From positions 16,495,464 to 16,559,463 of the forward strand of contig NC_134958.1 in assembly GCF_965638725.1 (NCBI RefSeq): a stretch of DNA of 64,000 bases, written 5' to 3'. The notes beneath the pieces are model-generated. The model saw only the letters and a program-made list of their open reading frames with translations. It had not been told where the DNA came from and searched no databases. Of this stretch, positions 47,895 through 62,032 are shown one piece after another. Source of the DNA: Aptenodytes patagonicus (Eukaryota > Chordata > Aves > Sphenisciformes > Spheniscidae). Each line of letters opens with the position of its first letter. Position 1 is the first letter of the stretch. The position numbers and the translations under genes were made by a program.

Positions 47895-50800
47895 TCATGA
47901 CTTCAGCCTAAAACCTGTCCAGAACTGACCTTTGATTGGAATTCTATGAGTTATTATAAAAATACTAATAATTTTATGGGCTTTCAAACAAAAAAACACG
48001 TTAAGAAATTATATTTATGATTTAAAAGGGTAGTATTTTGATTAGTTATATTTCCAGTTGATTATTTTCTGTGTTTTGGTGAAGTAGAATTGCTAGTTTT
48101 TATATTTATGTCTCTTGTACTTTTAACTTAAGATGACAGTGACAATGCCTTCAAGGTTTCCTTTTTAGGGGCTGGCAATAGGAAGGGAAGGGGCATGGGA
48201 GAACCTTTGATCTTATTTTTAAGGGGGAATTGTTTGGGCAATTTTTATTCACTACGAACAAAATATTTTGAATGGTATTATTCAGGCAATGCTTTCACCC
48301 CAGAGCTTACAACCTTCCAAGGAAATTTTTTAAAAATGTTAATCACTTGTAAGAATGATGGATACTATTTAAAATTGTTATCATTATTTTCAGAAAGATA
48401 TGAAAGCTACTCCATTTCTGAAATTTATTATTATTACTGAAGCAGTATATTGCTTTCAGTGCCTAAACTGTGAGGAAAAAAATAACAATATGAATTAGCA
48501 ATGTTTTTAGGACACATGGAAAAGGTTTAACCTCCAGTTTATTTTGCCAGATGCATAGTTTGCAAATCATATATCTTTCTTGCTGAATTACATTATGTAA
48601 GAATCCCAAAAGACTTCTACAGGTATTGAATCAAGCCCTTAGTAGCTACTTAAATTCTTTTTTAATATATAATCCTAGACTCCAGTCCCTATTAATGCTG
48701 CAATATCACTCTTCTTCTGCAATTCACTAGAGTCAGCAGTTTTCAGACCTTTCAAACATCTGTACAATTTCATAACTGATCTTGACTAAAATATCTTACG
48801 TTTATGACAACATATAGATTGCCATCTACACAACAGTGCCTAGCTAAACTACAAGGAAACTTGACAGCCCTAATTGCATTTCGTGTGTTTATGCAAATGA
48901 GAGTAAGCTGGATGCAGCATGACCTAGAGCAGAGGTTCACCATCAAGAACAAGACTTTCACAGACTACATCTGTGCAGGATTCCCCAGATCTGCTGTTCA
49001 AGTTAAGGACCAACTGCAACCAGGAGAAAAATGTCTTCTCTGACACTTGAAAGTAACCCCAAGGCAGTTTTTGTATATTTTTCAAGAAGCAGCAGAGAGT
49101 TTAATGGACAGGATGCATTCCTCCCTCCAGAGTACAGAGCAAATGGAGGGAACTGTGCCTAGATTACAGTTAATTCTCTGGCCCGCTCTTCTATTAGTGC
49201 AGAAATGAGCAGAGCAGGTTGTAAAATTACAATCTAGATCTAAAAGAAAGAAGAGAACTTAGAATATTAATATAAAACACAGCATTAGTGACTGAACCTC
49301 TGCAGTGCTAGAAACTACACTGTGGAAAGCCAGCTGGCACATCATCTAAAAATCTGCTGTGCTGTGCAGCCATCATGCCTACCTTCTGCTTACCTGGGAA
49401 TATAAATTAAAGCTTGTTCTTTTAATTGGGAACATTTTTTTGTAAGGGACATAATAAATCATTGCTTTCTTAGTAGATGATATCAAAGAGTCATGAAAGC
49501 TGAGATACTAAAATTAGGTGTTTGTATCAGAAATCTTTGTCTATAGCTTGCCCAATAAGGCTCTGAAAAAGGCTCCTAAACAAAATATATCAGTGTGCGG
49601 TGCTGAAATTGCTCTTCTGTGTTTCACTGACTACTGCGATTGCAATTCTGCCATCTTTACTCATACTGGGTAGTAAGTACTTCATTATCCCTAAGCTTGC
49701 TGGCATACTATAGTACTCTGCAATATAACAGTGAGAGTATCTGGGCATTGCCTTCACCAAAAAGACAGCATTCCAACTGGTTCCAGTTGACCTGTACATA
49801 TTGCTCTCTAGGGCACACCAAGGTCAGTATAGAAAAAAGAAACACTGAAAGCATTCTCCTGGCCAATAAACAACAACTTTCAAATACCATCAAATATACA
49901 CAGAATGCATACTAAACATGAGATTTTGCTTACTACACCTGAATTGGTGACCTTCAGCCTCCATTCTACACCAGTAGAATAGTTTGTCCCACGGAAAGCA
50001 TTGGGAGATTTCCACATTTTTCCTAGGGTGCAGGTAGCTTTAGGACTCACCCTTTCCAAAAACTTGATGTGCTTTTCCTCTCTGCCAGAACTCTGCTTCC
50101 ATCCCAATAGCAATCCCTGCACTCTTTCCTGGAGAGGGGAGTTCTGCAGGATCCTCCTGCATGCCATTTAATAGCCTTGGTCTCTTCTCACATACTATGT
50201 GACCATAACGTGATCTTTTACTTTCATATATTAATTTAAAGGAACTGTAACTTTCCTAAGAAACTTCAGCCAAGGAATGTGTCTCTCAGCACCCTCTGGC
50301 TTGGTAGTTTCTAAGGAATGCAATGGAGATTCTTAACTGAAGCAAATGGACAAAACTTACAGTCTTTGATCCAGCTCCCAAAATAGACAGTTGTGCTGCT
50401 TACTATTTTAATCTCCCTAAATCATAGCTCAGATAAAGTGGCAATGGGAAGGTCTGCTGACTACAGTGTATTCTTCAGTAGGGACAGGACACGCCATAAT
50501 TTGCTGAGTGTAGAGACCTTGACATCTGGAATTTTAAGTAGCAGAAATGAACACAATTACTGCAGAGGTTCTTAGGGAATAAAAATAAAAGCAGGAGTGT
50601 GACATATTATTCCATCCAAGAGGAATCTTTGCACCTCCCTTCTCCCAAACCCATGTCTGGAATTTTAGTAAATTTATAGGATTTGCACTTTGGATTTGTT
50701 TGTTTTTTCTCTTATGATTCTGTGCCCTTTTCTATCTTTTTAGTCCAGTTTATGAAGATTGTGTATATCCATAAAAAATCTTTACCTTTACAAAACATTA

Positions 50801-50981
50801 AGTGCTAGTCAATGAATTCCATTGAGGATACCTGCATGGCCTTAAGATGTATCTAGCCATTCATTTAAACTGAATGTTACTCCCCTGCATACTATCAAAT
50901 AGCTGATATTTATGGGCCTACCAGAAATACTTATTAGTTACTTCCCATCCATGAAGTATCAATGTTAGTTCTTAAGCTGCC

Positions 50982-51001
50982 AAAAAAAAAAAAAAAAAAA
51001 A
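50982..51001 (+). repeat. Poly(A) tract, 20 bp
   Basis: An uninterrupted run of 20 A, then G and five more A. No SINE or processed transcript was recognised upstream, so it is recorded as a simple repeat. Confidence 0.9.
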
Positions 51002-52359
51002 GAAAAATTGCTTCTGGCTTTGGATACTTTGAATATGATAATCCTGATGTGCAGAAGGGAACCAAATTCTCAGACACCTGAGAGTTACACTGCATTCGTT
51101 CAGGGACTAGGTACTCTGAGCTCAAAAGGACTTCTCACAACATATGCATCAGATCAGCATTTAGCACTCTGCAACCCCAGCACATCATTGCTTCTTATCT
51201 CTTCTTTAGACATTCTGGACCAAGTCTAGAGTAATCTGAACAAATGAGTCTTGGGTCTTTAACAAGTGATTGAAGATTTCTCTTATGGTTACTCAGTGAT
51301 CTACTTTAAGTAACAATTCAGCTACTGACTACCTGTATTTTTGTTTTTCAAAGTAAACACAGCTACACAACTGTTGTACTACAGAACTCTCTGGATCCCT
51401 AAAATTTCCAAATGGAAGATTGTGTGTTTCAGATATTCATTTATTTAATTAAAATATTCTTTGATTTTAGCTTAAGTAAAATTAATTATGATTTAAATTA
51501 TTCTAAGTAAAATCAATTTTTATTAAAGCTGGTAGTAGATTTCCCCTTGCATTTTCTGTGAGCTGACACTGCCTGGAAATTTCTATCTTGATTGTATATT
51601 GTACGCTCTTGGATGGTGTGGGTAGTTGGAAAATGCAGTAAACCAACATTTTCCCTCTTGCTGTGCAGCAAGTTAGTCCCTCAGTCCATAACTGTGTTCC
51701 TGAGCAAGCTTAATTGACCAGAATAAGGCAATCAAATGTAAATATTCTTTGCTCTTTGATTTTTAGAATGCCCTTTAATAGTATAACCAAAATGAGACTA
51801 AGGACATGAGTTATGTCAAATTAAGAATCTAACAGAAAGTCAAATATTTGTATTAATAGAAGAGAAGGGGTGACATTCCACATCTGTCCAGCTCTGGGGA
51901 AAATCAAAGCCTCAAATACTTGATTTTTGTGTTTTGTACTTAACCAGTGTTCAGTGATGGCAGATGTTTTAAAGTCAAAGGGAAAGGTTGTAGTTCATTA
52001 CACACTTGGTGACATTAACGACTTAAGCAGCCCTTGCCTCAGGCCACCGTTGCAGGTACTTCATAAGCCTGTCAGTTGTGCCAGTATAGCTGCTTGTAGC
52101 AAAACAGCTAGGAAAATGATCCAGTTGAAAAATAATCCTGTTTTTTCCTGGTGATCCTACTTTTTAGCTGGATCAGCTCTCTGATCTTGTTCACTGTGCA
52201 ACTAAATGACCAGCTGTGCTGGAACAATGATGGGGACTACAGGAGGTCGGGAATGAGTGGGAGGCAGCAAGATGGGGAAAAAGTCTGCGCTACAGTTGCT
52301 CAGGCAGCACTGAAGCCAAATGTCTAGTTAGGAACTAAATCCCCTAACCCTTGAGTCCC

Positions 52360-52440
52360 TCTTTTTTTTTCTTTGTTTTTTTTTGTTTGTTTGTTTTTTG
52401 GTAATTTTAAGTTTTTATCCTCAATTTAAAAAAAAAAAAA
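52360..52440. repeat. T-rich tract followed by 13-A tract
   Basis: A run dominated by T with single C or G interruptions (including GTTTGTTTGTTTTTTGG) spans 52360-52400, and 13 consecutive A lie at 52428-52440. The two tracts could pair in an imperfect hairpin with a loop of about 30 nt. Simple sequence, no gene. Confidence 0.75.
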
Positions 52441-53437
52441 TAGTCGTCTACCTTATGGGGCTTCCCATCAGCATTTGAAAAAAACTAAAACATTATACAT
52501 TTTACAAAGGAGTAAGCAGTAGTAATAGCATTATTGGAGCTGACAAAACGGTAGAAGACACTTCTCACATTCAGCCCAGGCATATTAATTTATTGATTTT
52601 TCTAAAAATTCCTCTCAAATCCTAAAGACTACAGTGACCAGATTCTGATGTCATTTAACGTCATTAAAACTTTGGGATAATCCCAGCAGTTTCTGTGAAG
52701 CATTCTCCACTGATTCTTGTGTAGGAGAAAAGAGAATTTAACCTTTGCTTTTCTGTGTATGACTACAGTGATTTTATTTACAATTCCTGGCTCTATTAGA
52801 ATTTTTAAGACACTTTTCCCTCTCTAATTTAATTGATTGATTTCCAAAAATCACTTTAGCAAAAGAAAGAGAAGTCAGAAAAGCCCTTAATTTACCATTC
52901 CAATAACAGCTCATAAAAGATTATAATTCTTTTTTTTCTGGCTAGTGTTAATAATATTTACATTGGAAAGGTCTAGGGCAATCTCCTTGAAAATACAATT
53001 GTTTTCCGCACCATCAGCAACCTATTAGCCAGATAAAATGAAAATCTCGTACCTCAGAGCTTTTTGGGTGCTTGCTCAAATTAAAGCTTTCATTTCCCTC
53101 AGACCCTCTGTACATATTTCAGCAAACTAACCATGGAAGAAGTACCAAAATTAGAGAGAAAAGGTTTAATTATGAATAATTCAATTCCTATTCTAGTTGC
53201 TTTCCTATTATTATTTCTGGTTTTAACAAGGCTATTTAGCCTACAAGAGAAATCCCTCTAATAATTCAATTCTGGTGTAGTACTTTTGAGAGATCTCTTT
53301 GCCTTTTTTCTTCTTGATTCCCCAACACCACCCACTTACCTTTCATTCACACACAAGCACCCACTTAGTTAATTGTGTGTGATCACTAAACACAGAAACA
53401 TGAAGGCATGAGTGTCCCTAATCAGACACGTGCACAG

Positions 53438-53452
53438 AAAAAAAAAAAAAAA
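53438..53452 (+). repeat. Poly(A) tract, 15 bp
   Basis: Fifteen consecutive A with no recognisable retroposed sequence upstream. Confidence 0.85.
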
Positions 53453-54969
53453 TCTATCCTTCAAGGACAGGGTAATTTCTGTCAGGCATTTTAAAGCCAA
53501 GGTAGGTCATTGAAGTTATTATTAGCTCTAATTAGCACTCCCACAAGCTGTTGAATTCTTTACCTGCAGCTAAAGGGCACTCAATATGGTGCAGAATTTG
53601 CTAACATCTTTGAAAGAATCAGAGAAATAGCTCCACTTTAGAAACACAGGTCTATTGCATGTGAATAGGCTTTTGGTAAAATTATGTCTGATCCATGTAC
53701 CAAATGATCTATAGAAGCAGAGATATGATGAAACTGTTCCAAAACAAAGGAATTCTACAAATGTCTAAACAGAATCTTAATGAGAAAAGGAAGACATCTG
53801 GCCTTACTTATTATGGTGGTGCTATATTTTAAACTTTCTAGCAGGTTACAGACAAATAATTCATAACCCATCTCAGTCACAACACTGTTCTTTTAAGTTA
53901 GTGTTTTATGTAGGAATTTGAAGACAAATCTGTATGAAAACTGAATTTTTGCCCTTGTGAGCAGCCCCCCCTTGAGAATTAGAGAGATTTGAACTGAATC
54001 ACAGAGCTCCAAATAAAATACCGATCCTAACTGTGAAATTGGCTAAGAACTGATGAAAGCCCAGTAAGCCATCACTTTTGTATGTTAGGCACATTTCTGA
54101 CAAAGTGCCATAACAAGGAAGCCTGGCAATAGCTCTTATTAAGTAAAAAGCACAGCTACAGTGCAGTAAAAAGATTTATTTGAAAGAAGGAAGAAAGAAA
54201 ATGTGTTAAAATCAGCTATTTCGGGTCTACAAGATAATCCACAGTATAACCTTTAGTCTAGAGATAAATTGTCTACAAAAAGTAAGCAAAATTGTAATAG
54301 GAGTCAAAAAGTAATATATTATAAAAAGTAAAACTAGTAAAATATTTATTGTAGAACCTAATATGTAGGAACCTGGCACCTAAAGGATTCACCTCCAAAA
54401 ACAAGCCACTATCCTCTATGGCAAGAAGATGGAAACAATGGAAAGTCTTAAAGGTACAGGCAAGACGTTTCTCCAACTACCATTCCTTGCAGAAGTGAAA
54501 AGCAGAGAGCGAGAAACACAGAATAAACACTGCTATGTTTGCAAAAATTCAAGGCCCAGCTCAGTGCAGCTAGGCAAGCGCAGCTCTTCATTAGCTGGAC
54601 ACACAACCCACCAGCTGAAAGCTAACAATGGCTAGCATCCAGATTGGGGGTTGCCTGTGTCACTCTGAGCTACATTCAAGTTTGTGTCTGTCACTGAGAG
54701 GCTGCAACTTCACCACAAGCTCCACTTGGCAATGCGCTCTTGTATTGTATGCATTTTCACACAGCCAAATGTCAAATCACAGAGCTGGGAATAAGGACCC
54801 TACATCAGTCCCTTCCATGTGATGCAACACATCACGCTTTGTGGCTGCAGTGGTCAGCCAGCCCCTTTTGACTTTTGACTTTATGCCATCCTTAAAGTAC
54901 CACTCAAAATTTTAAAGAACAACTCCACAGCTCCGAAGCACCAGTAATATTCATGGTCACAATTTTAAC

Positions 54970-55120
54970 ATGATCAGTATTATTACCTCTGCTTTAAATT
55001 AGACACCAAAACCCCCCAAGCTTCTAGGTACTAATAGACAGTATTCAGTGCCAGGACTGGAATCCGTATCTTTAGCCTCCTGGTCCCGTTCTTGAAGCCA
55101 TTTTCTCTGTTACACTGCAG
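54970..55120 (+). mobile_element. MIR-type CORE-SINE fragment
   Basis: TATTATTACCTCTGCTTTAAATTAGACACC stands for the 'TATTATTATCCCCATTTTACAGATGAGG' part of MIR. CAGTGCCAGGACTGGAATCC, then TAGCCTCCTGGTCCCGTTCTTGAAGCC, stands for the 'AGTGGCAGAGCCGGGATTCGAACC..GTCTGGCTCC' end. The copy is worn, with the middle poorly preserved, and the ends are approximate. Confidence 0.5.
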
Positions 55121-58100
55121 ACAGCAATGTATTTTCTCTAAAACTAATACACAAATAGCATCAAAATTCTGGCCTTCACTCCCTCAGTAATAGTACGATT
55201 AGGAATATGAACCAGGGTCACTGCTTTTTTATTTGTGATATCCACTTTTTGAAAAGGAAGTGCCACAAACCTAGATGTGGCACTAGCTGCCGCTGAAGTC
55301 TCTGTCATTTCCCATAATTTGCAACAATGCACATCTGTAGTGTTTTCGTTATTGAGACACTTGATTTTCTGACACCAGGGCACAGCTACAAGGTATATTT
55401 CTGGGAACGCAAAAATCACATGATCGATTTCCTTTAGTATCATGCCACCAGCTGAAGGGTTGAAATAATGGCCTGGAAGTGCATTGAGTTGTGTCATTCT
55501 GCTGAACTAATTAGGATAATGGGAATTCTGGAACTAATTCCCTAGACAACTAACTAAAAATCAAGCCTTTTAAATACTATGATAGAAATTAATGTCAAAT
55601 GTATCAGGAACACTTTTTTTCATGGAGGCAATAAAACAAGCATTGCTGACTCATGATAAACTCTCAGAAAGGAAAAGAACAAAATGTTCTAACTGATTGT
55701 GATGATTCTAACACAGTCAGCTCATTGACAAGTCGTTTATGAGGTTACAAAGTTAAGTAAAGGTTGCCAAGCACTGATAGTATAATAGGACCCGGGGATG
55801 CCTTGGATGTCCGTTTAGAGGTTCCATTTACCAAATAAATAGGAGCTGGACAGATTCAAAGAATGAGGATGGTGTTTATTTTAGGAGACGCTATATATGG
55901 TTTCCAGCTTGTGTTTCAACAAAAAAAATTGTGCAAAATTAGAGAATTGAAAACAAAAATACATACAAAATATCTTTTTTCTAATGCGACATGACATATC
56001 ATGATTCTGGTATCCTGAGACTAGAAGGCATGCATACTACCCTGTTCATGGAACAATTTTAAAATGAAAATTACCAAATGTATAATGCATATTTATAAGC
56101 AAACAAAACTCAGCTAAGTTGAGTATGAGCGTTGATAAGTGTTTCACTCATTATTTCACTTATTAAGGATTTTTCACATTATCTCTAAATCACTTTCACT
56201 AAATTAAGAGCACCATATGTTGCTGTTACATCTTTGAACTTTTTCCATACTTTTTAGCATATATCAATTCAAATGTTTAAGGCATTAAATATATTTTAGA
56301 ACAACAGCTGTTAGCTCAGAGGAGGAATCTGACCCTATAAGAAACTACTTTGGCATATTCCGATATTTGTCTGACATTTCCAGTCAGCCAGTATGTCTCT
56401 TGGTGAACCTGGAGGGTCAGCGTAATAATCCAATCAGAGGAAGGAGACAAAGAGAGATTTGTCCAACAGGTTTAAATTTAGTTTTTGTAAAAATACAGGC
56501 ATTTCCCACAGTCTCCAATCCTGATCAGTAAGTCAGAAAACAGAAAGGCAATTCCTGAACATACTAGTACGTGAAGATTAAGCTCTTGGAATCAGGCTAT
56601 GCTCTTCACATCCCAAACAAGTTCTTAAATAATAGAAATGATGCAATTCTCTGAAAAGTTTCTTGCATTGTGAAGTAGTGAGATAAAATATGCATGTTCT
56701 TAAATAGAACTTCTAATAAAAATACTTCTCCTTTATTACAGTAAAGTCTGGCTGTCAATGCTGCTTGCAATATGGTAGCAAAATGTGAATGAAAGTAATA
56801 GAAAGTGGCATGCCAACAAAGGAATTTGAAAGCAATGAGAGATGTATAACCTTTTTGGTTTTTTACTTTGTTTTATTCTTTGCTGGGTTTAAAAATAATT
56901 TTTATTAAACATATGACTTGAGACTGAAAATAAGTACCCCACATATGATAAGCATGAAAAAGGCCCCAACATTCAATTAATAAAAAGACATATTTTCTTT
57001 CTGCTTTGGTTTTAGTTTTAGGTACACACTCCTATGCAGTATTGTGACAGATAATGGAAACAGAACAAGGAATTTCATATTTAATCCATGGTCTCACTCA
57101 GCTTCCATGAGAGTATGAATTTACATACTAAAAGGATATGGTGGGTGAGAAAGACAGCAGAAGCTCATTTTATTTAATCTATTATTTCTTCTTTTTAAAA
57201 TATTTTTTATTTGCTCTAACTACTATTTCTTCTCCACTAGCAGCTATTCATCTTGTTATAGAGTTTCATAACTACATCATTCATCAGATGTAGATTATGT
57301 CTACTGTAAGAAGTACTACACTGGAATAAGAGCAGATCTGCACAGTGAGACATTTGGTGTTAACCACCAAAGTGACCCCACTACAGGCCTGTGTGGGAGG
57401 GCAGTGGTGGGAATTACTTTGGACTGGTTCTAGTCTAGTTCTGTGGATGAGTGGAGCACATTAGGTACCCCCCTGGAGCACAGTTTTTGGTGTGGATTAA
57501 TCTGTTCGGCATCTGCTTTGTGCACTCCCAGATCACTCCACAATACAAACCAAAGCATGGTAAGATCAGGAGATTTGCTTTAAAAGTGCACTCCTGGTGA
57601 GTTCATTCATCCTGATGCTGAACAAAAATATTTATGTAGCTGCATCTTACTTGTACTTCCATTTAAGCAAAACATATCAGTTCTCCTTTCACGACACAAA
57701 CTGTTTGCCCAGGCATTCACTCTTACAATCTAATTAGCTTGAGAACAACACATTTTAGAGGGATCCTTATTTGCTAGATCTTTTCCTTGAATATGGACCC
57801 TCCATTCTACAAGAACGCAGATATGTCCTAAAGCAATCCTACATTTTTCCTTAGTTAACTACAGTGCCATCACTATTGAATTGTTTAAACAGCATCCTAA
57901 CAGTCAACTTAGGCAATTATATTAAGAAGACTCTCAAGCTAAAATATATTCTATTTTGTGAAAAACAGTCTCAGAAGTTGGAAACAGGCCAGCTTCTTTT
58001 GTGGCTTCATTCACTGCAAAACTACCATTAATTTATTTCTAAAAAGTCATCAATCTATTTCTAAATAGAATTCCCAGTTATCATTCCCATGAAGTGATTT

Positions 58101-61100
58101 TCAAAAAAGTTGACCTTATGGCATTAAACAGGTTAACTATACCAAGCAAATAATCATCAGGGCAACACTTCTACCTTCAACAAAAAAGCTATTTTACTTG
58201 AAAGGTTTATTTTTGTGAATTCAGCACAACAGCATATTTCCACTACAATGTATAGAGTGGAAATAGTAAAAGGAGGAAATAGTAGAGTGTCAGAAGGGAA
58301 AAAATATTGTATGGGTCAAAATTGGTCTTTATCTTTTTCCTGTATATAGCCTGCACCAAGATTAGTGCTAGGAATGGAGCCTAATTAATTTGATAATATG
58401 GCTCTAAACTTTCATTTTAGAAAAGTAAATTAATTCCTCATTAAAACTCAATGGCTATAACTTGTGGGAACTTCACCTAGGTTTGGATTTCTGAAAGGAA
58501 TGGTCAAATTCTAGGCTTGCTTTCAGTGCAATTTCCACTATGTTCACACTTTCAGCATTTGGGAACATTCTGGGGCAGAGGATTCCAACCTTTGGCCTTT
58601 ACACAAAATGACTGTTTTTATTTTTTTATATATATATATATGAATTGGAACTGACTCTTACAAATAGCTGATGCCAAGCAGTAGCCAATTTCAGCAGGTC
58701 ACAGTAAACCACTTCATTAACATTTCTTTGAAGGATCAGGAGATTCCTTTTTGGTTACCAAAATTTTGCAAGAGTTTTTAAATGAAATAAAAAGGCATAG
58801 CAAACAGGTACTGTCACACAGCATATAAAATTTTATGTTTAAGCTGGATTCTGTTTAACAAAAAGACTATTATTTTATAGATTGTTAGAGAATAAGGCTT
58901 ACTTTTCTAATTATGAGGAGATAGTAAATAATGGGTCTTGGAGTGGAAATTGAAACGGTACAATTAAAACTCAGATAATAATTGCATTTCCAGCTATATT
59001 GTCATTCAAAAGCAACTTTAAAAGGTCTCGTTACTAAGACGAATAGTTAACAGCCAGGCTGAGCCAGACTTCCATTTTTTAAACTATGCTATGTCAAATC
59101 TATATAATTTTTTTTCTTTTTTAAATGTTGTTTACAATGTCTAAACAAATTTTACACTCTGGTGGCTGAAACTTAAAACAAGTGGCAAGAAATTAGATAC
59201 AACACTTTACAATTTTTTAGCACTGTGAGATTTTGTTGAGAAATTATCGTTATCAGAAAAGCGTTTTTTTCTAGTAACAACGTGTACATTTTCTCTCTCC
59301 TTTTTTCTTTCCCTTGATGGTATGCCTAGAAAAATGTTTATACAGAATTATTTCCACCTCCTCGAAGGTAAATTTTTGTTTGAGGAAATTTCCCATTACC
59401 TTAGAAACACAGCTGCCTCAAAACTGAATGGTTTTACACTGAATCCATCTCTCTGCCAGCTACTCCTCGTTCCCACAATGTCCCTTCACCAGGCATGGCC
59501 CCCATTGCAGCTTGCACTGCAAAACCTTCCTGCGCTGAACCACACACCCAGCCAACTGATTCCTGTGACCCACCCCCACTGACACATGCACTTTTCTTTC
59601 TAGGGAGGCTACGTTTGACACTTCTGATTAAAAACAAAAAAGGAAGATAATAACTGCACATTAATGCCGGGTGAATGAGAGCACTTGATTCCTGCTGGCA
59701 GACAGCTCTATGCCTGCTTTCTACCACACATGCTTTCTCATATCATTCCCTTTCATTGAGGGGCTCTAGAGAATACCTGGTACCATAGAAAGAATGAGAT
59801 AAAGTCTCCGCAGTCAGGATTTAGGCTCATTTAAAATAACTTTGAAACACAGCCATATCCCTAAAAATCCATCTTTGATTTATTTTATAATGAGCTCAAT
59901 TCTTCCTAAACCTATTTATAAATTCCTTCACCTTATGCACGCTGAATATCTTGCTAACAACATTTTATTTTTAGAAGATTCCTTTGCCTGACAATTTTGC
60001 AGACTCTACTCAACCAGTCTCCTGATAAATTCAAATTAAAAACATGATAATTAAATACAGAGAAGTATTTCATCCTGTCATAATCATTGGCTGTCTGAAA
60101 CATCAGAAGCTGTTATAAAGAAACTGATTTGTCTCCATAGCAAAAAGAAGAAAGATACCTAGAAGCTTGTCTGCATTAATTAATCTGTTGCAAGACAGAT
60201 TTTAGAAGGCGGCCCAACCACCTAGGCAAATTTTAGGCATCCTCCATAAGGTTTGGTGTTTGAAGAGATTTTATTCTCTCATTTCAGCTCTACCACTGGC
60301 TCAGATTCCAGTTCTCTTGTTTCTTTGGCCAAGGTGCTGTTTTCTCCAACACACGGCAGAGATGGTTGGCCTCAGCTAACAGTTCCTGTGATGCATGCCA
60401 AATTGTCCCATGTACTGATATGTTTTACTCGCAATTTGTAGAATTTACAATTAGATCAAATGACAAACAGAAAAATACAACTAGAGAGTCATCCAAACAA
60501 CCTCCTTATTTTGCTGAGCAATAGTTTTATCAGAGATCCCATAAGTAACTTGAAGCTTGTCTGTGTCTCCAGACTTCAAAGCTCCATATTCCTTTGTCCA
60601 CAAGATACTCTGCCTTCCTTTTCAGTAAATACATTCAGTCTGCACAGTCCTACAGAAAGTTAACTTTGTATTCAAGTTGGCAAACAGGTCAGCTATTGTG
60701 TCCTCTCTGAATACTGCTTTTATCTGACAGGTCTATAAGTCAGCAACATCTTCCTTAAATACTCACCTCCAGTATCACATGCATAACCACTACAGCATTT
60801 TGTTCAAACGAACGATGTTCAGTGAACGTGCCCTAGGCATGTCTAGTCCAAAACTAATACAGCAGCAACAAGAGTTAAACTCATAAAAAATCTTACGCAT
60901 ATCTCAAGGCTACACTGACTTTTCATTTATGCCTCCAAATAGAGTTATCTTTCAAAGTGGCACAGAGCAAAGCACAACATTAGTTAAGTCAAAAGCCTCA
61001 TAGGCGTGGGAAGAAAGGAGGCTGCCCCGGACTGCTGCTGTAATGGATGCGAATACTGTGTTTTCACACCTACACCACACATATCACCTATGTAACTGTG

Positions 61101-61999
61101 CCGGACTGTCTGGGCATGTTCCCTGCATGCTAGCCAAACTCTTTACTTGCTGACACATTCACACCTTGCAGAACTAAGGATGAGATCAGGAAAACTGACT
61201 CAACTGTAATCTGTTGCCTGGGAGGTTTGGGACACTTCAGTGCCAGCGAACGGCGCTCTACCCTAGGCTAAAATGCTACAGTAAACTTATTTATATGTTT
61301 TACTGCCAAACTACATTCAACAGAATATAGCAGCTATTTGACTGAAGGAATAAAGGAATTCAATTAGTAGAAGCTCTTTTGGGCTGTGGCAGCTGCTCAC
61401 TGCATATGCCTGTCCCACACCTAGCCCTAGGTAGCCTCTGCCCTTTGGGATGATTTTGCGCTGCAGCTACACTATGTGACATGGTTCCTGTCCAAAGGAA
61501 TATATGGTCCAAACAGAACTGACTAAAGCAAGATTATGACTTACACAATTTTTATGTTTTATTAATAACCCATTGGAGAAAGAGAACGGGGAATCTGTGG
61601 AGATTTTTTCATTGTTTTCCCCATTTTATGTTCATTCCAGACACAACACAGACTGGCCTGGGAACTCTTCTTTGTTACAGCAGATTGTAACATCCCTTTA
61701 AAGGATTATGAACCAACTATGGACTACTCTGTTTCCACCTGCACTTCAGGATAGCAGAAACACAAATAGGTTGTCAGACCTCAGCTGAGAACTTCTGGCC
61801 TCATACAAGGCTAGCTTCTTTCACCTTTGTGCCAGGGACAAAAGGGATAGGTGAATGTGAACATTTTCTAATGGCATGTTTATAGTCCTTCTATTCTCCA
61901 CTTCTCATGTAATAAGAAAGAATATTTTAATTCTATCTAGAATTTGGAGGAAAATATTTACATTATATTTTTTCTCTTCCACAAATATTTCAGGCATAT
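55121..61999. other. Unique AT-rich sequence, no gene seen
   Basis: The longest frame is 117 codons on the minus strand (55144-55497), with no domain and no splice pair. A 7-bp palindromic arm pair TTTGGTG/CACCAAA sits at 57353-57371. An AT dinucleotide run lies at 58627-58641. No transposon was recognised. Confidence 0.5.
58618..58641. repeat. T tract and (AT)n microsatellite
   Basis: A short T run passes into alternating TATATATATATATAT. Simple sequence, no coding role. Confidence 0.8.
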
Positions 62000-62032
62000 A
62001 TTTCAGATAAATAACATTTCATTATCTGAAAT
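62000..62032. repeat. Perfect 11-bp inverted repeat
   Basis: ATTTCAGATAA at 62000-62010 and TTATCTGAAAT at 62022-62032 are exact reverse complements around an 11-nt AT-rich loop. The arms share the ATTTCAGA word with the hairpin at 1355-1382, but the two loci have no other similarity. Function unknown. Confidence 0.7.

Larger units (their letters stand above)
45805..54969. other. Unique AT-rich sequence, no gene seen
   Basis: About 9 kb without a recognisable gene or transposon. It holds an AT dinucleotide run at about 46143-46155, a homeodomain-motif cluster at 47840-47960, a 20-A run at 50982-51001, paired T-rich and A tracts at 52360-52440, a 15-A run at 53438-53452 and a candidate regulatory block at 52790-53660. 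An open stretch after an acceptor-like tract near 52170 is discussed under rejected items. Confidence 0.5.

Noticed and set aside
52173..52330. Acceptor-like tract TTTTTTCCTGG..CTACTTTTTAG followed by about 50 open codons
   Set aside because: The open phase does not match the signal-peptide exon at 40816-40936, the only donor in it is weak, and the peptide shows no family features.
55144..55497. 117-codon minus-strand frame
   Set aside because: It looks fairly protein-like but has no recognisable domain, and nothing around it suggests a gene or a retroviral relic.
60286..60332. Acceptor CTCTCATTTCAG, 47 open nucleotides, then AAG|GTGCTG
   Set aside because: The hydrophobic peptide it would encode does not look like an internal exon, and nothing links it to a gene.
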